Source: an uncultured Marinosulfonomonas sp.
Lineage (GTDB): Bacteria > Pseudomonadota > Alphaproteobacteria > Rhodobacterales > Rhodobacteraceae
Direction of reading: 5' to 3'
Assembly (NCBI GenBank): GCA_947311455.1
Contig: CAMZKY010000331.1
Coordinates: forward strand, 1 to 8,141
DNA length: 8,141 nucleotides
Shown: positions 1-5,759 of the stretch, in pieces
Layout of the letters: every line of letters starts with the position of its first letter
How positions within the stretch are numbered: the stretch's first letter is position 1
Position numbers and translations under genes: made by a program
Notes under the pieces: generated by a model
Database searches by the model: none
Told to the model about the DNA's origin: nothing
The model's input: only the letters and a program-made list of their open reading frames with translations

Positions 1-616
1 GGAAATGACGGGCGCCAAATACCATGCCGACAATCTATCCACCGCCGCCGCCCTGCCCGCCTTGCAACGCGCCAAAGACGCAGGGCTGGATGTGACGGCG
101 GGCGTGTCGATCCATCACCTGACATTGAACGAACTCGACGTTGCCGATTACCGCACCTTTTTCAAAGTCAAACCACCCCTGCGCAGCGAAGATGATCGTT
201 TGGCCATGGTCGAGGCCGTGGCCAGCGGGCTGATTGATGTGATTTCATCCATGCACACACCGCAAGATGAGGAAAGCAAACGCCTGCCATTTCAGGAGGC
301 CGCATCAGGCGCTGTGGCATTGGAAACCATCCTGCCCGCCGCGATGCGCCTGTATCACGCCGGCGCGCTTGATCTGCCCACTTTGTTTCGTGCCATGTCC
401 CTGAACCCCGCCAAACGGCTAGGGCTTGAAACAGGGCGGTTAACCATAGGGGCACCTGCCGATTTGGTGCTGTTCGATCCCGATGCGCCGTTTGTGATGG
501 ATCGTTTCAAACTGCAATCCAAATCCAAAAATACCCCGTTTGATGAACAGCGTATGCAGGGGCGGGTTTTGGCCACCTATGTGAACGGTGAATGTATTTA
601 CGAAAGGGGAGCGTAA
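1..616 (+). CDS. pyrC: Dihydroorotase-family protein, C-terminal part, probably catalytically inactive
   Basis: Partial at the 5' end; about 204 codons are visible, ending in TAA at 614-616. The fold family is class I dihydroorotase (amidohydrolase superfamily), which normally closes carbamoyl-aspartate to dihydroorotate in pyrimidine synthesis. Family landmarks are seen: an LST segment near 35-43, the paired His at 113-118, the PPLR segment at 173-184, the KRLPF..AA.GA..LET block, and the C-terminal NPAKRLGL...GxxADLVLFD barrel closure typical of amidohydrolases. The active-site positions I can align are all changed: the zinc His (CHVST motif) is Asn, the Asn of NPPLR is Lys, and in the DHAPH motif Asp is Met and the second His is Gln. 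This pattern resembles the non-catalytic PyrC' subunits that support aspartate transcarbamoylase (PyrB) in some proteobacteria. Upstream pyrB is expected but lies outside the window. The family call is firm; the inactive role is inference. Confidence 0.9.
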   Translation, partial: EMTGAKYHADNLSTAAALPALQRAKDAGLDVTAGVSIHHLTLNELDVADYRTFFKVKPPLRSEDDRLAMVEAVASGLIDVISSMHTPQDEESKRLPFQEAASGAVALETILPAAMRLYHAGALDLPTLFRAMSLNPAKRLGLETGRLTIGAPADLVLFDPDAPFVMDRFKLQSKSKNTPFDEQRMQGRVLATYVNGECIYERGA

Positions 617-1224
617 TGCCCCAAATTATCAACACATACCCAACGTTCGCATTGGTGGCGATGCTGGCTTATCTGCTTGGGTCAATCCCGTTTGGCATAG
701 TGATTGCCAAAATTATGGGCCTTGGAAATCTGCGCGACATCGGATCGGGTAATATCGGGGCCACCAATGTGCTGCGCACCGGAAACAAAACCGCCGCTGT
801 GTTGACGCTAATTTTTGACGCTGGCAAAGGCGCGGCAGCGGTTTTGATCGCACGCGCTATGTTGGGTGAAGACGCGGCGCAAATTGCAGGGTTGGCCGCC
901 TTTTTAGGCCATCTATTCCCAATCTATCTAAAATTCAAAGGCGGCAAAGGCGTTGCTACTTTTGTCGGGTTGGTATTGGCGCTGTCTTGGCCTGTGGGCC
1001 TTGCCACCTGTGCAACGTGGCTGCTGACGGCACTGATTATGCGAATCTCTTCAATGGGTGGGTTGATGTCTGCCGGGCTTACACCCGTCTGGATGGTATT
1101 GCTGGGTTATAGCCAGGGTGTGGCGCTTGGGATCATCTTAACCATTTTGATCTATGTCAGGCACGCAGAGAACATCAAACGGATCAAAGCGGGAACAGAA
1201 CCCAAAATCGGCAAAAAAAACTAG
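616..1224 (+). CDS. plsY: Acyl-phosphate:glycerol-3-phosphate acyltransferase PlsY
   Basis: A 202-residue inner-membrane enzyme that transfers an acyl chain from acyl-phosphate to glycerol-3-phosphate, making lysophosphatidic acid at the first step of phospholipid synthesis. The three cytoplasmic-side PlsY motifs are visible: LGSIPFG (about 21-27) leading to DIGSGNIGATNV (41-52), the glycine-rich GGKGVAT (109-115), and the C-terminal RHAENIKRI (182-190). About five hydrophobic segments lie near residues 9-31, 60-82, 88-105, 112-143 and 151-181. The ATG at 616 is chosen over an upstream in-frame start because it overlaps the pyrC stop (TAATG) and has a purine-rich GGGGA ribosome site at 606-610. 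The overlap implies translational coupling with the pyrC-like gene. Length matches the family. No oddities. Confidence 0.96.
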   Translation: MPQIINTYPTFALVAMLAYLLGSIPFGIVIAKIMGLGNLRDIGSGNIGATNVLRTGNKTAAVLTLIFDAGKGAAAVLIARAMLGEDAAQIAGLAAFLGHLFPIYLKFKGGKGVATFVGLVLALSWPVGLATCATWLLTALIMRISSMGGLMSAGLTPVWMVLLGYSQGVALGIILTILIYVRHAENIKRIKAGTEPKIGKKN

Positions 1225-1317
1225 GTCTGGTAGGTCAAACTGTCCGGTCACGTATAATTTGCTTGTGATAGCGGCAATTCCGGTTATCCATGACGCACCA
1301 ATGACTTAGGGCAAACA
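1225..1317 (+). promoter_or_regulatory. Intergenic region with possible desaturase promoter
   Basis: This 93-bp gap separates plsY from the desaturase gene and contains no obvious terminator. A perfect -10-like TATAAT lies at 1253-1258, but the hexamer about 17 bp upstream does not resemble TTGACA. A weak alternative pairs TTGCTT at 1259-1264 with an AT-rich stretch near 1283-1288. An AGGG at about 1308-1311, seven bases before the ATG, is the likely ribosome-binding site. Promoter assignment is tentative. Confidence 0.25.
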
Positions 1318-2361
1318 ATGACAACAGAACAAAATCAACCCGCTTCCGCCACGATGCCATCCAACACCCGCGAATGGGTGCGCCATCTGGCCAAATACCG
1401 TGATCCCAAACTGGGGCGCAGCTTGTTTGAACTCGCAGCAACCGTCGTGCCGTTTCTGGCGCTTTGGGCGTTGGCGTGGTGGTCATTGTCGATCAGTTAT
1501 TGGTTAACACTGGCGTTTTCGATGATAAGTGGCGTGTTCGTCGTGCGCCTGTTCATCATCCAGCATGATTGCGGACACGCATCTTATTTTAATAGCCGCA
1601 AAATCAACGATTGGGTTGGTCGGATCTTGGGGGTGTTCACTGTTACGCCCTATGACGTTTGGCAGCGCGCCCATACCATCCACCACTCCACATCCGGCAA
1701 TCTGGATCGTCGTGAAATGGGCGATATCGATACAATCACAGTTGAAGAATACAAAGCCCTGACCCGCATGCAGCGGTTTAAATACCGGTTTTATCGCCAC
1801 CCGATTATCCTGTTCGGTGTTGGCCCCAGCTATATGTTCCTATTGTCCAATCGCCTGCCCATGGGAATGATGAAATCCGGCGCAAAATACTGGTTTAGCG
1901 CCATGGGCACCAATATCGGCATTCTGGCCGTCCTGAGTGTGGTTTATTATTTTGGCGGATGGGCGCCGATCTTGCTAATCTTTTTACCCAGCATTGTAAC
2001 GGGGGCCACAATCGGCATTTGGCTGTTTTATGTGCAACACCAATTTGAAGATACCTACTGGGATCGCGACGAAAACTGGAACCTGCACGACGCAGCGCTT
2101 GAGGGCAGCTCGCATTATGTTTTGCCTGAACCTTTGCAATGGCTGACCGGCAACATCGGTATTCACCATGTGCATCACCTGTATGGGCGCATCCCGTTTT
2201 ATCGTCTGACCGAGGTTCTGCGAGATTTCCCCGTGTTGCGCGATGCGCAACGCCTGACAATCCGCGAAAGCTTTGCTTGTGTGAACATGCGCCTGTGGGA
2301 TGAAAACTCCCGCCAGCTGATGTCGATGGACGAAGTTCACGCGAAATACGGCACGATTTAA
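1318..2361 (+). CDS. Membrane fatty acid desaturase (three-histidine-box, Delta-12/omega-6-like)
   Basis: A 347-residue integral-membrane di-iron desaturase expected to introduce a cis double bond into membrane-lipid acyl chains. All eight canonical box histidines are present: HDCGH at 83-87, HTIHH at 119-123, and HHVHH at 283-287 (preceded by GNIGI). An additional conserved QHQFE lies at 240-244 before the third box, and N-L-H at 255-257. Hydrophobic stretches near 41-80, 162-176 and 196-237 fit the usual four-helix plan with the boxes facing the cytoplasm. The closest match I recognise is the bacterial DesA-like Delta-12/omega-6 acyl-lipid class, but regiospecificity and substrate (lipid-linked or acyl-CoA) cannot be read from sequence, so no symbol is given. 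A beta-carotene hydroxylase or ketolase is less likely given the HDCGH first box and overall length. The gene is a single unit between a 93-bp upstream gap and a strong terminator. Confidence 0.92.
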   Translation: MTTEQNQPASATMPSNTREWVRHLAKYRDPKLGRSLFELAATVVPFLALWALAWWSLSISYWLTLAFSMISGVFVVRLFIIQHDCGHASYFNSRKINDWVGRILGVFTVTPYDVWQRAHTIHHSTSGNLDRREMGDIDTITVEEYKALTRMQRFKYRFYRHPIILFGVGPSYMFLLSNRLPMGMMKSGAKYWFSAMGTNIGILAVLSVVYYFGGWAPILLIFLPSIVTGATIGIWLFYVQHQFEDTYWDRDENWNLHDAALEGSSHYVLPEPLQWLTGNIGIHHVHHLYGRIPFYRLTEVLRDFPVLRDAQRLTIRESFACVNMRLWDENSRQLMSMDEVHAKYGTI

Positions 2362-2383
2362 CGCTAAATCAAATGACCAAACC

Positions 2384-2417
2384 AAACCCCCGCGATACTT
2401 GTCGCGGGGGTTTTTTT
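2384..2417 (+). terminator. Intrinsic terminator after the desaturase gene
   Basis: A 12-bp perfect stem pairs 2384-2395 with 2402-2413 around a six-base loop (2396-2401). The stem core is five C then GCGA, pairing with TCGC then five G, and it runs into seven consecutive T at 2411-2417. It begins 22 bp after the desaturase stop, so it should end that transcript and insulate the region downstream. Confidence 0.95.
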
Positions 2418-2436
2418 ATTGTCTCCCCTTTAGTTT

Positions 2437-2466
2437 CAGTTATTTCTGCTATTACAGAAATAACTG
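2437..2466. repeat. Perfect 12-bp inverted repeat with a third half-element
   Basis: CAGTTATTTCTG (2437-2448) is exactly reverse-complemented at 2455-2466, with a six-base spacer CTATTA. The heptamer AATAACT occurs inside the right arm (2459-2465), again as a direct copy at 2468-2474, and inverted in the left arm (2438-2444), giving three copies within 37 bp. No T-run follows on either strand, so it is not an intrinsic terminator. The symmetry fits a binding site for a dimeric regulator; it lies 30 bp upstream of the start of the decayed MarR/GbsR-type regulator, so an old autoregulatory operator is plausible. An RNA hairpin in a leader is the alternative. Confidence 0.6.
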
Positions 2467-2495
2467 CAATAACTAACGCCAAGGAATTAAAGCCG

Positions 2496-2644
2496 ATGAA
2501 CCTAACCCCGCCATGCAAGATTTTATCCTTCATTGAGGTAAAATGGGCACCAAATAGGGTGTTAATCGCTCGGTTGCGCAAATTCATACGCTGTTGCACA
2601 TCACCCCTGATCCAATCACCGCCGAGGAAATCTGTGATATCATG
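2496..2644 (+). pseudogene. Remnant of a GbsR/MarR-family transcriptional regulator
   Basis: Translating the frame of ATG 2513 gives MQDFILH, stop, GKMGTK, stop, GVNRSVAQIHTLLHITPD and then PITAEEICDIM. This matches the N-terminus of GbsR/MarR-type winged-helix regulators as I remember them, where the sequence reads like HWGEMGxRWGVNRSVAQIHALL followed by P-L-T-A-E-E-I-A-D. Both expected Trp codons are stops: TGA at 2534-2536 and TAG at 2555-2557. An upstream ATG at 2496 with an AAGGAA ribosome site (2481-2486) starts MNLTP in another frame and would join the remnant frame only with a one-base change near 2508-2512, implying a frameshift as well. The similarity ends at about 2641, before the DNA-recognition helix, so the gene is also truncated at its 3' side. 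It would have been a dimeric DNA-binding repressor, now inactive. Confidence rests on remembered family sequence. Confidence 0.72.
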
Positions 2645-3076
2645 ACCAATAATTCAGACCACCAACCTCAACACGTTAGACATCGGATTGATTTTGGGGC
2701 ATTCTTTTATGCTCTCATTATCGCGCCAATATCAGTTGCAGTGCTTGGTTTCTGGATTCTTTTAATTCCGGTAATGGCACTACTTATCGGGGGGCTGCCC
2801 TATCTGCTTATCGGCGGCCCTATCATGGCGATTTTTCTGCGTTACCAAAAACCGACCATCGCCGGCTTTGCCTTACTTGGTGCCGTCGGAAACATTGCGG
2901 TATATGCCGTTGCAAGAATGGCTCTAAGCGCAGGATATATAACCACATACGCGTCCCTGATTGACTTTGTGTTTAAGTGGGGCATGATTTTTTCCCCAAT
3001 TTGGACGGGCGTATTTGCCTATATCTACTGCCAGAATCTAACGTCGGAAAACGATCAGTCAAATATTGATCAATAG
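2642..3076 (+). CDS. Small hypothetical multi-pass membrane protein
   Basis: A 144-residue protein I do not recognise. After a polar N-terminus (1-17, His/Gln/Asn-rich) there are about four hydrophobic segments: near 18-50, 52-66, 72-95 and 105-129, with a short polar tail. The first segment is long enough for a hairpin through FWILLIPV and ends in GGLPYLLIGGP, a Gly/Pro-rich turn. Arg67, Tyr68, Gln69 and Lys70 form the only strongly polar internal loop. I chose ATG 2642, with GAGGAA at 2624-2629 as a rather distant ribosome site (12-base spacer). A TTG at 2594 would give 160 residues, but those extra residues are the tail of the decayed regulator. The gene may therefore be expressed from a scar-derived leader, or may itself be in early decay. 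It lies beyond the desaturase terminator and its 3' end overlaps gshA convergently. Confidence 0.7.
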   Translation: MTNNSDHQPQHVRHRIDFGAFFYALIIAPISVAVLGFWILLIPVMALLIGGLPYLLIGGPIMAIFLRYQKPTIAGFALLGAVGNIAVYAVARMALSAGYITTYASLIDFVFKWGMIFSPIWTGVFAYIYCQNLTSENDQSNIDQ

Positions 3077-4440
3077 TTATATTCACCGTAAATCCTGGTC
3101 AAATCCCCGCCCCATTCGCCGTGGTATTTTTCCAGCAGCTCATCGGCAGGCACTTTGCCCTCATCCACACTGTCCATCAGCGAATTCAGGAAATGGCGTT
3201 CATCCGGCACCATCCCCCCCACGCCGGGTTTGGCGCGGGCTTTTAGGCCAGCTTCGGAAATTGCCAGAACTTCACGGGCCAGATCCTGCATTTTTACGCC
3301 GCCAACAACGGCCTGCAATCCGTCAACAGATGCGGCCACGCGCCATGCTTCGCGGGTTTCGGCGTCCCATCCTTTGGCCAAATCCCATGCCGCATCCAAT
3401 GCGCCTTGATCATACATCAACCCCGTCCACATCGCAGGCAGCGCACACAAGCGCCGCCATGGGCCACCATCGGCCCCGCGCATTTCCATATATTGCTTGA
3501 TCCGCGCCTCGGGGAAGCAGGTGGTCAGGTGGTCGGCCCAATCGGAAAGTGTGGGTTTTTCGCCCGGCAAGGCGGGTAAATCGCCTTTCAGGAAATCACG
3601 AAATGACATGCCTAAGGCATTGATATATTTACCATCCCGATACACAAAATACATCGGCACATCGAGCGCGTAATCAACATAGCGCTCAAACCCCATGCCG
3701 TCTTCAAACACAAACGGCAGCATACCAGTGCGCGATGCATCCAGATCACGCCAGATGCGCGAACGCCAGCTTTTATGGCCGTTCACCTTGCCCTCAAAAA
3801 ACGGTGAATTGGCGAAAAGCGCCGTGGCCACAGGCTGCAACGCCAGCGCCACGCGGAATTTTTGCACCATGTCGGCCTCGGAACCGAAATCAAGGTTTAC
3901 CTGCACGGTGCAGGTGCGATACATCATTTGTTTGCCGTGGGTGCCGACCTTGTCCATGTAATCGGTCATCAGTTCATACCGCCCTTTGGGCATCACCGGC
4001 ATGTCTTCGTGTTTCCAGATCGGGGCCGCGCCAAGCCCGATAAACCTTACGCCGGCCCCATCGGCCACGGATTGAACTTCGCGCAGATGCACGTTCACTT
4101 CGTCACAGGTTTGGTGGATCGAACACAAGGGCGCACCGGATAATTCAAGCTGGCCGCCGGGCTCAAGGCTGATATTGGCGCCGTCTTTTTCAAGGCCGAT
4201 GATATTTTCACCCTCTAAGACAGGATTCCACTGAAACTGATCGCGCAAGGCCTCAAGAACCGCCTTGATCGAATGGGTGCCTTCATAGGGCAGCGGTTTT
4301 TGCGTGCCTTTACGATAGCCGAATTTTTCATGCTCGGTGCCGATGCGCCAATCGTCTTTGGGCTTACATCCATCCTCAAGATACTGCGCTAATTGAGAAT
4401 AATCTTCGATCAGGCCACCGCCGGATTGGGGAATAGACAT
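3070..4440 (-). CDS. gshA: Glutamate--cysteine ligase (plant/alphaproteobacterial type)
   Basis: A 456-residue cytosolic ligase of the GCS2 superfamily that joins glutamate and cysteine using ATP, the first and usually limiting step of glutathione synthesis. Visible signatures are GTEHEKFGY (34-42, metal and substrate site), LEPGGQLELSG (92-102), YRTCTVQVNLDFGSE (174-188), WRDLDASRTG (230-239), and EMRGADGGPWRRLCALPA (319-336), all characteristic of the plant-like class rather than the enterobacterial one. Cysteines at 25, 106, 112, 177, 308 and 332 are present; plant homologues are redox-regulated by disulfides, but whether that applies here cannot be judged from sequence. ATG at 4440-4438 has an AAGGAAA ribosome site about five bases upstream. 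It is the last gene of the minus-strand group with rsmE and the two-TM protein. No terminator follows its stop, which lies inside the end of the opposite-strand membrane gene. Confidence 0.96.
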   Translation of the reverse strand: MSIPQSGGGLIEDYSQLAQYLEDGCKPKDDWRIGTEHEKFGYRKGTQKPLPYEGTHSIKAVLEALRDQFQWNPVLEGENIIGLEKDGANISLEPGGQLELSGAPLCSIHQTCDEVNVHLREVQSVADGAGVRFIGLGAAPIWKHEDMPVMPKGRYELMTDYMDKVGTHGKQMMYRTCTVQVNLDFGSEADMVQKFRVALALQPVATALFANSPFFEGKVNGHKSWRSRIWRDLDASRTGMLPFVFEDGMGFERYVDYALDVPMYFVYRDGKYINALGMSFRDFLKGDLPALPGEKPTLSDWADHLTTCFPEARIKQYMEMRGADGGPWRRLCALPAMWTGLMYDQGALDAAWDLAKGWDAETREAWRVAASVDGLQAVVGGVKMQDLAREVLAISEAGLKARAKPGVGGMVPDERHFLNSLMDSVDEGKVPADELLEKYHGEWGGDLTRIYGEYNY

Positions 4441-4504
4441 CTGCGTTTCCTTGCTATGTTTTTTCAGTGTCGCGGATCATAGATTTGGGGTTTAAATATA
4501 GGGT

Positions 4505-4510
4505 TGTCAA
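4505..4510 (-). promoter_or_regulatory. Possible -35 element ahead of gshA
   Basis: On the minus strand the exact consensus TTGACA reads from 4510 to 4505, across the stop codon of the upstream gene and 65 bp before the gshA start. No good -10 hexamer sits 16-18 bp downstream; TATGAT at 4481-4476 is too far (23-bp spacer). It may provide gshA with its own weak promoter inside the operon, or be chance. Confidence 0.25.
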
Positions 4511-5022
4511 TGCAACTGATTGATTGATTTTTCCCAGATCACAACAGTTTGCGCGGATTTGGCATTCAGCGCCGCCAACATTTTTTCGGTTTCAATGCCT
4601 TTCAACACGTTAAACACATCAAACAACGTATCCGCCCGCGCCGCATTTACCGGAATAATCAACGGCGCATCGCCCCACACAGTAAGAACCCAATTATGAA
4701 TGCCGTTGGCCGCCGGAACCAGCTCAACCCGCACCAAGGCCTCGATGGAAATCACCCCGCCTTGCATCGGGCCAAAATAGCTGACTTGGCGCTCATCCAC
4801 CTGCACCACGCCAACGCCGTCTTTGCCACGGCGAAACCGCAAGCGCTGTAATCCGGCAAACAAAATCACCGCGCCGGCAATGGCAACGACAATCCAGAAA
4901 GCAAACACAAGGCCAAGGGTGGTAAAGCTTTTCCAAGCACCAAGCGCCGTAATGAAACCACCAATCAGCACCTCGCGCCATTTCCACAATAGAGCGCGGG
5001 TTTCGGGGCGAACAAAGCTCAT
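4507..5022 (-). CDS. Hypothetical protein with two TM helices and a cytoplasmic C-terminal domain
   Basis: A 171-residue protein of unknown function. Two adjacent hydrophobic helices (about 17-33 and 36-57) form a hairpin, followed by a basic stretch RLRFRRGKDG (60-69) and a roughly 90-residue soluble domain rich in predicted beta strands (70-127), then a helix near 130-153. The layout resembles small inner-membrane proteins carrying a bacterial PH-like domain, but that is only a fold-level impression. The start at 5022 is chosen because its ATG overlaps the TGA stop of rsmE (ATGA) and a run of five G lies about eight bases upstream; an in-frame ATG at 5049 lies inside rsmE and is less likely. 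It is translationally coupled to rsmE and precedes gshA by 66 bp, a grouping I recall in Rhodobacterales genomes. Confidence 0.85.
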   Translation of the reverse strand: MSFVRPETRALLWKWREVLIGGFITALGAWKSFTTLGLVFAFWIVVAIAGAVILFAGLQRLRFRRGKDGVGVVQVDERQVSYFGPMQGGVISIEALVRVELVPAANGIHNWVLTVWGDAPLIIPVNAARADTLFDVFNVLKGIETEKMLAALNAKSAQTVVIWEKSINQLH

Positions 5023-5747
5023 AACCAATCCCCCAATGTGGATTGCCATAGCGCAAGCGCCGCCGCCGCCGCTGTATCCGCCCGTAAAATGCGTGGGCCA
5101 AGGCTTATTTTGGTGACAAAAGGCAGGGTGTTCAGGTGATCACGTTCACTGTCACTAAATCCGCCTTCCGGCCCGATCAGGATTGCCCATTTTTCAACGC
5201 CCTTTTGCGCCGTCAGAGTTTCCGCCGCACCCGCAAGGCTTTCATCACAAAACACCAGTTGGCGATCATCCGGCCAATTTGCCAGCATGGCTTCCAGTTT
5301 TACCAATTTATCCACCTCGGGCACATAAGTTGCCCCGCATTGCTCCGCTGCTTCCAGCGCTTGGGCCTGCATCCGGTCTTGGCGAATGCGATCAGAATTG
5401 GTGTAGCGTGTCGACACGGGGCAGATTTTTGCCGCGCCCAATTCCACGGATTTCTCCACGATAAACGCGGTTGGTGCCTTTTTAACCGGGGCAAATAACA
5501 GCCACACATCAGGCGGCATGGTTTGGGGCTTGGTTTGTTTCACACAGGTCAAAACTCCGCGCCGTTTTCCAGCGTCGGTTATTTCGGCCAGATATTCCCC
5601 ATCGCGCCCGTTAAACAGCAGCACAAATTCACCGGCTTTGCGCCGCATCACCCCAAATAGATAATGCGCCTGATCGCGCTCCAAAGGAATGGTTTGCGCA
5701 TCGGATAAATCTTGCGTTACACAGAGCCTGATTTTTGCGTTTTTCAT
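5019..5747 (-). CDS. rsmE: 16S rRNA m3U1498 methyltransferase RsmE
   Basis: A 242-residue SPOUT-family enzyme that methylates N3 of U1498 in 16S rRNA using S-adenosylmethionine. The N-terminal PUA-like RNA-binding part covers roughly 1-70, with the HYLFGVMRRKAGE segment (28-40) typical of RsmE. The C-terminal trefoil-knot part shows FAPVKK (86-91), EKSVELGAAKICPV (98-111), EAAEQCGATYVPEV (132-145), IGPEGGFS (191-198), and LGPRILRADTA (217-227), the knot forming the SAM site. I chose ATG 5747, giving MKNAKIRL, because homologues begin near this point; an in-frame ATG at 5759 would nearly touch the divergent ubiA start. There is no strong ribosome-binding site at either. It is the first gene of the minus-strand group and its stop overlaps the next start by ATGA. 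Confidence 0.94.
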   Translation of the reverse strand: MKNAKIRLCVTQDLSDAQTIPLERDQAHYLFGVMRRKAGEFVLLFNGRDGEYLAEITDAGKRRGVLTCVKQTKPQTMPPDVWLLFAPVKKAPTAFIVEKSVELGAAKICPVSTRYTNSDRIRQDRMQAQALEAAEQCGATYVPEVDKLVKLEAMLANWPDDRQLVFCDESLAGAAETLTAQKGVEKWAILIGPEGGFSDSERDHLNTLPFVTKISLGPRILRADTAAAAALALWQSTLGDWL

Positions 5748-5759
5748 GGACTCACACAT

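Noticed and set aside
1984..2385. Minus-strand frames under the desaturase gene
   Set aside because: The plus strand encodes all three histidine boxes, and the minus frames show no domain-like sequence.
2594..2641. TTG start adding 16 residues to the small membrane protein
   Set aside because: The added residues match the end of the decayed regulator, not a membrane-protein N-terminus, and there is no ribosome site before the TTG.
2373..2645. Plus-strand 90-codon frame starting just after the desaturase
   Set aside because: It runs through the terminator hairpin and the palindrome, so its repetitive Ile/Thr/Glu translation comes from those repeats; further on it is out of frame with the regulator remnant.
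4518..4531. TGATTGATTGATT short tandem repeat
   Set aside because: It falls in the last codons of the hypothetical membrane gene and is explained by coding sequence; about three copies of a 4-mer are not notable.
5712..5759. TTG start extending UbiA by 16 residues
   Set aside because: It would overlap the rsmE coding start, has no ribosome site, and the added residues do not look like UbiA.
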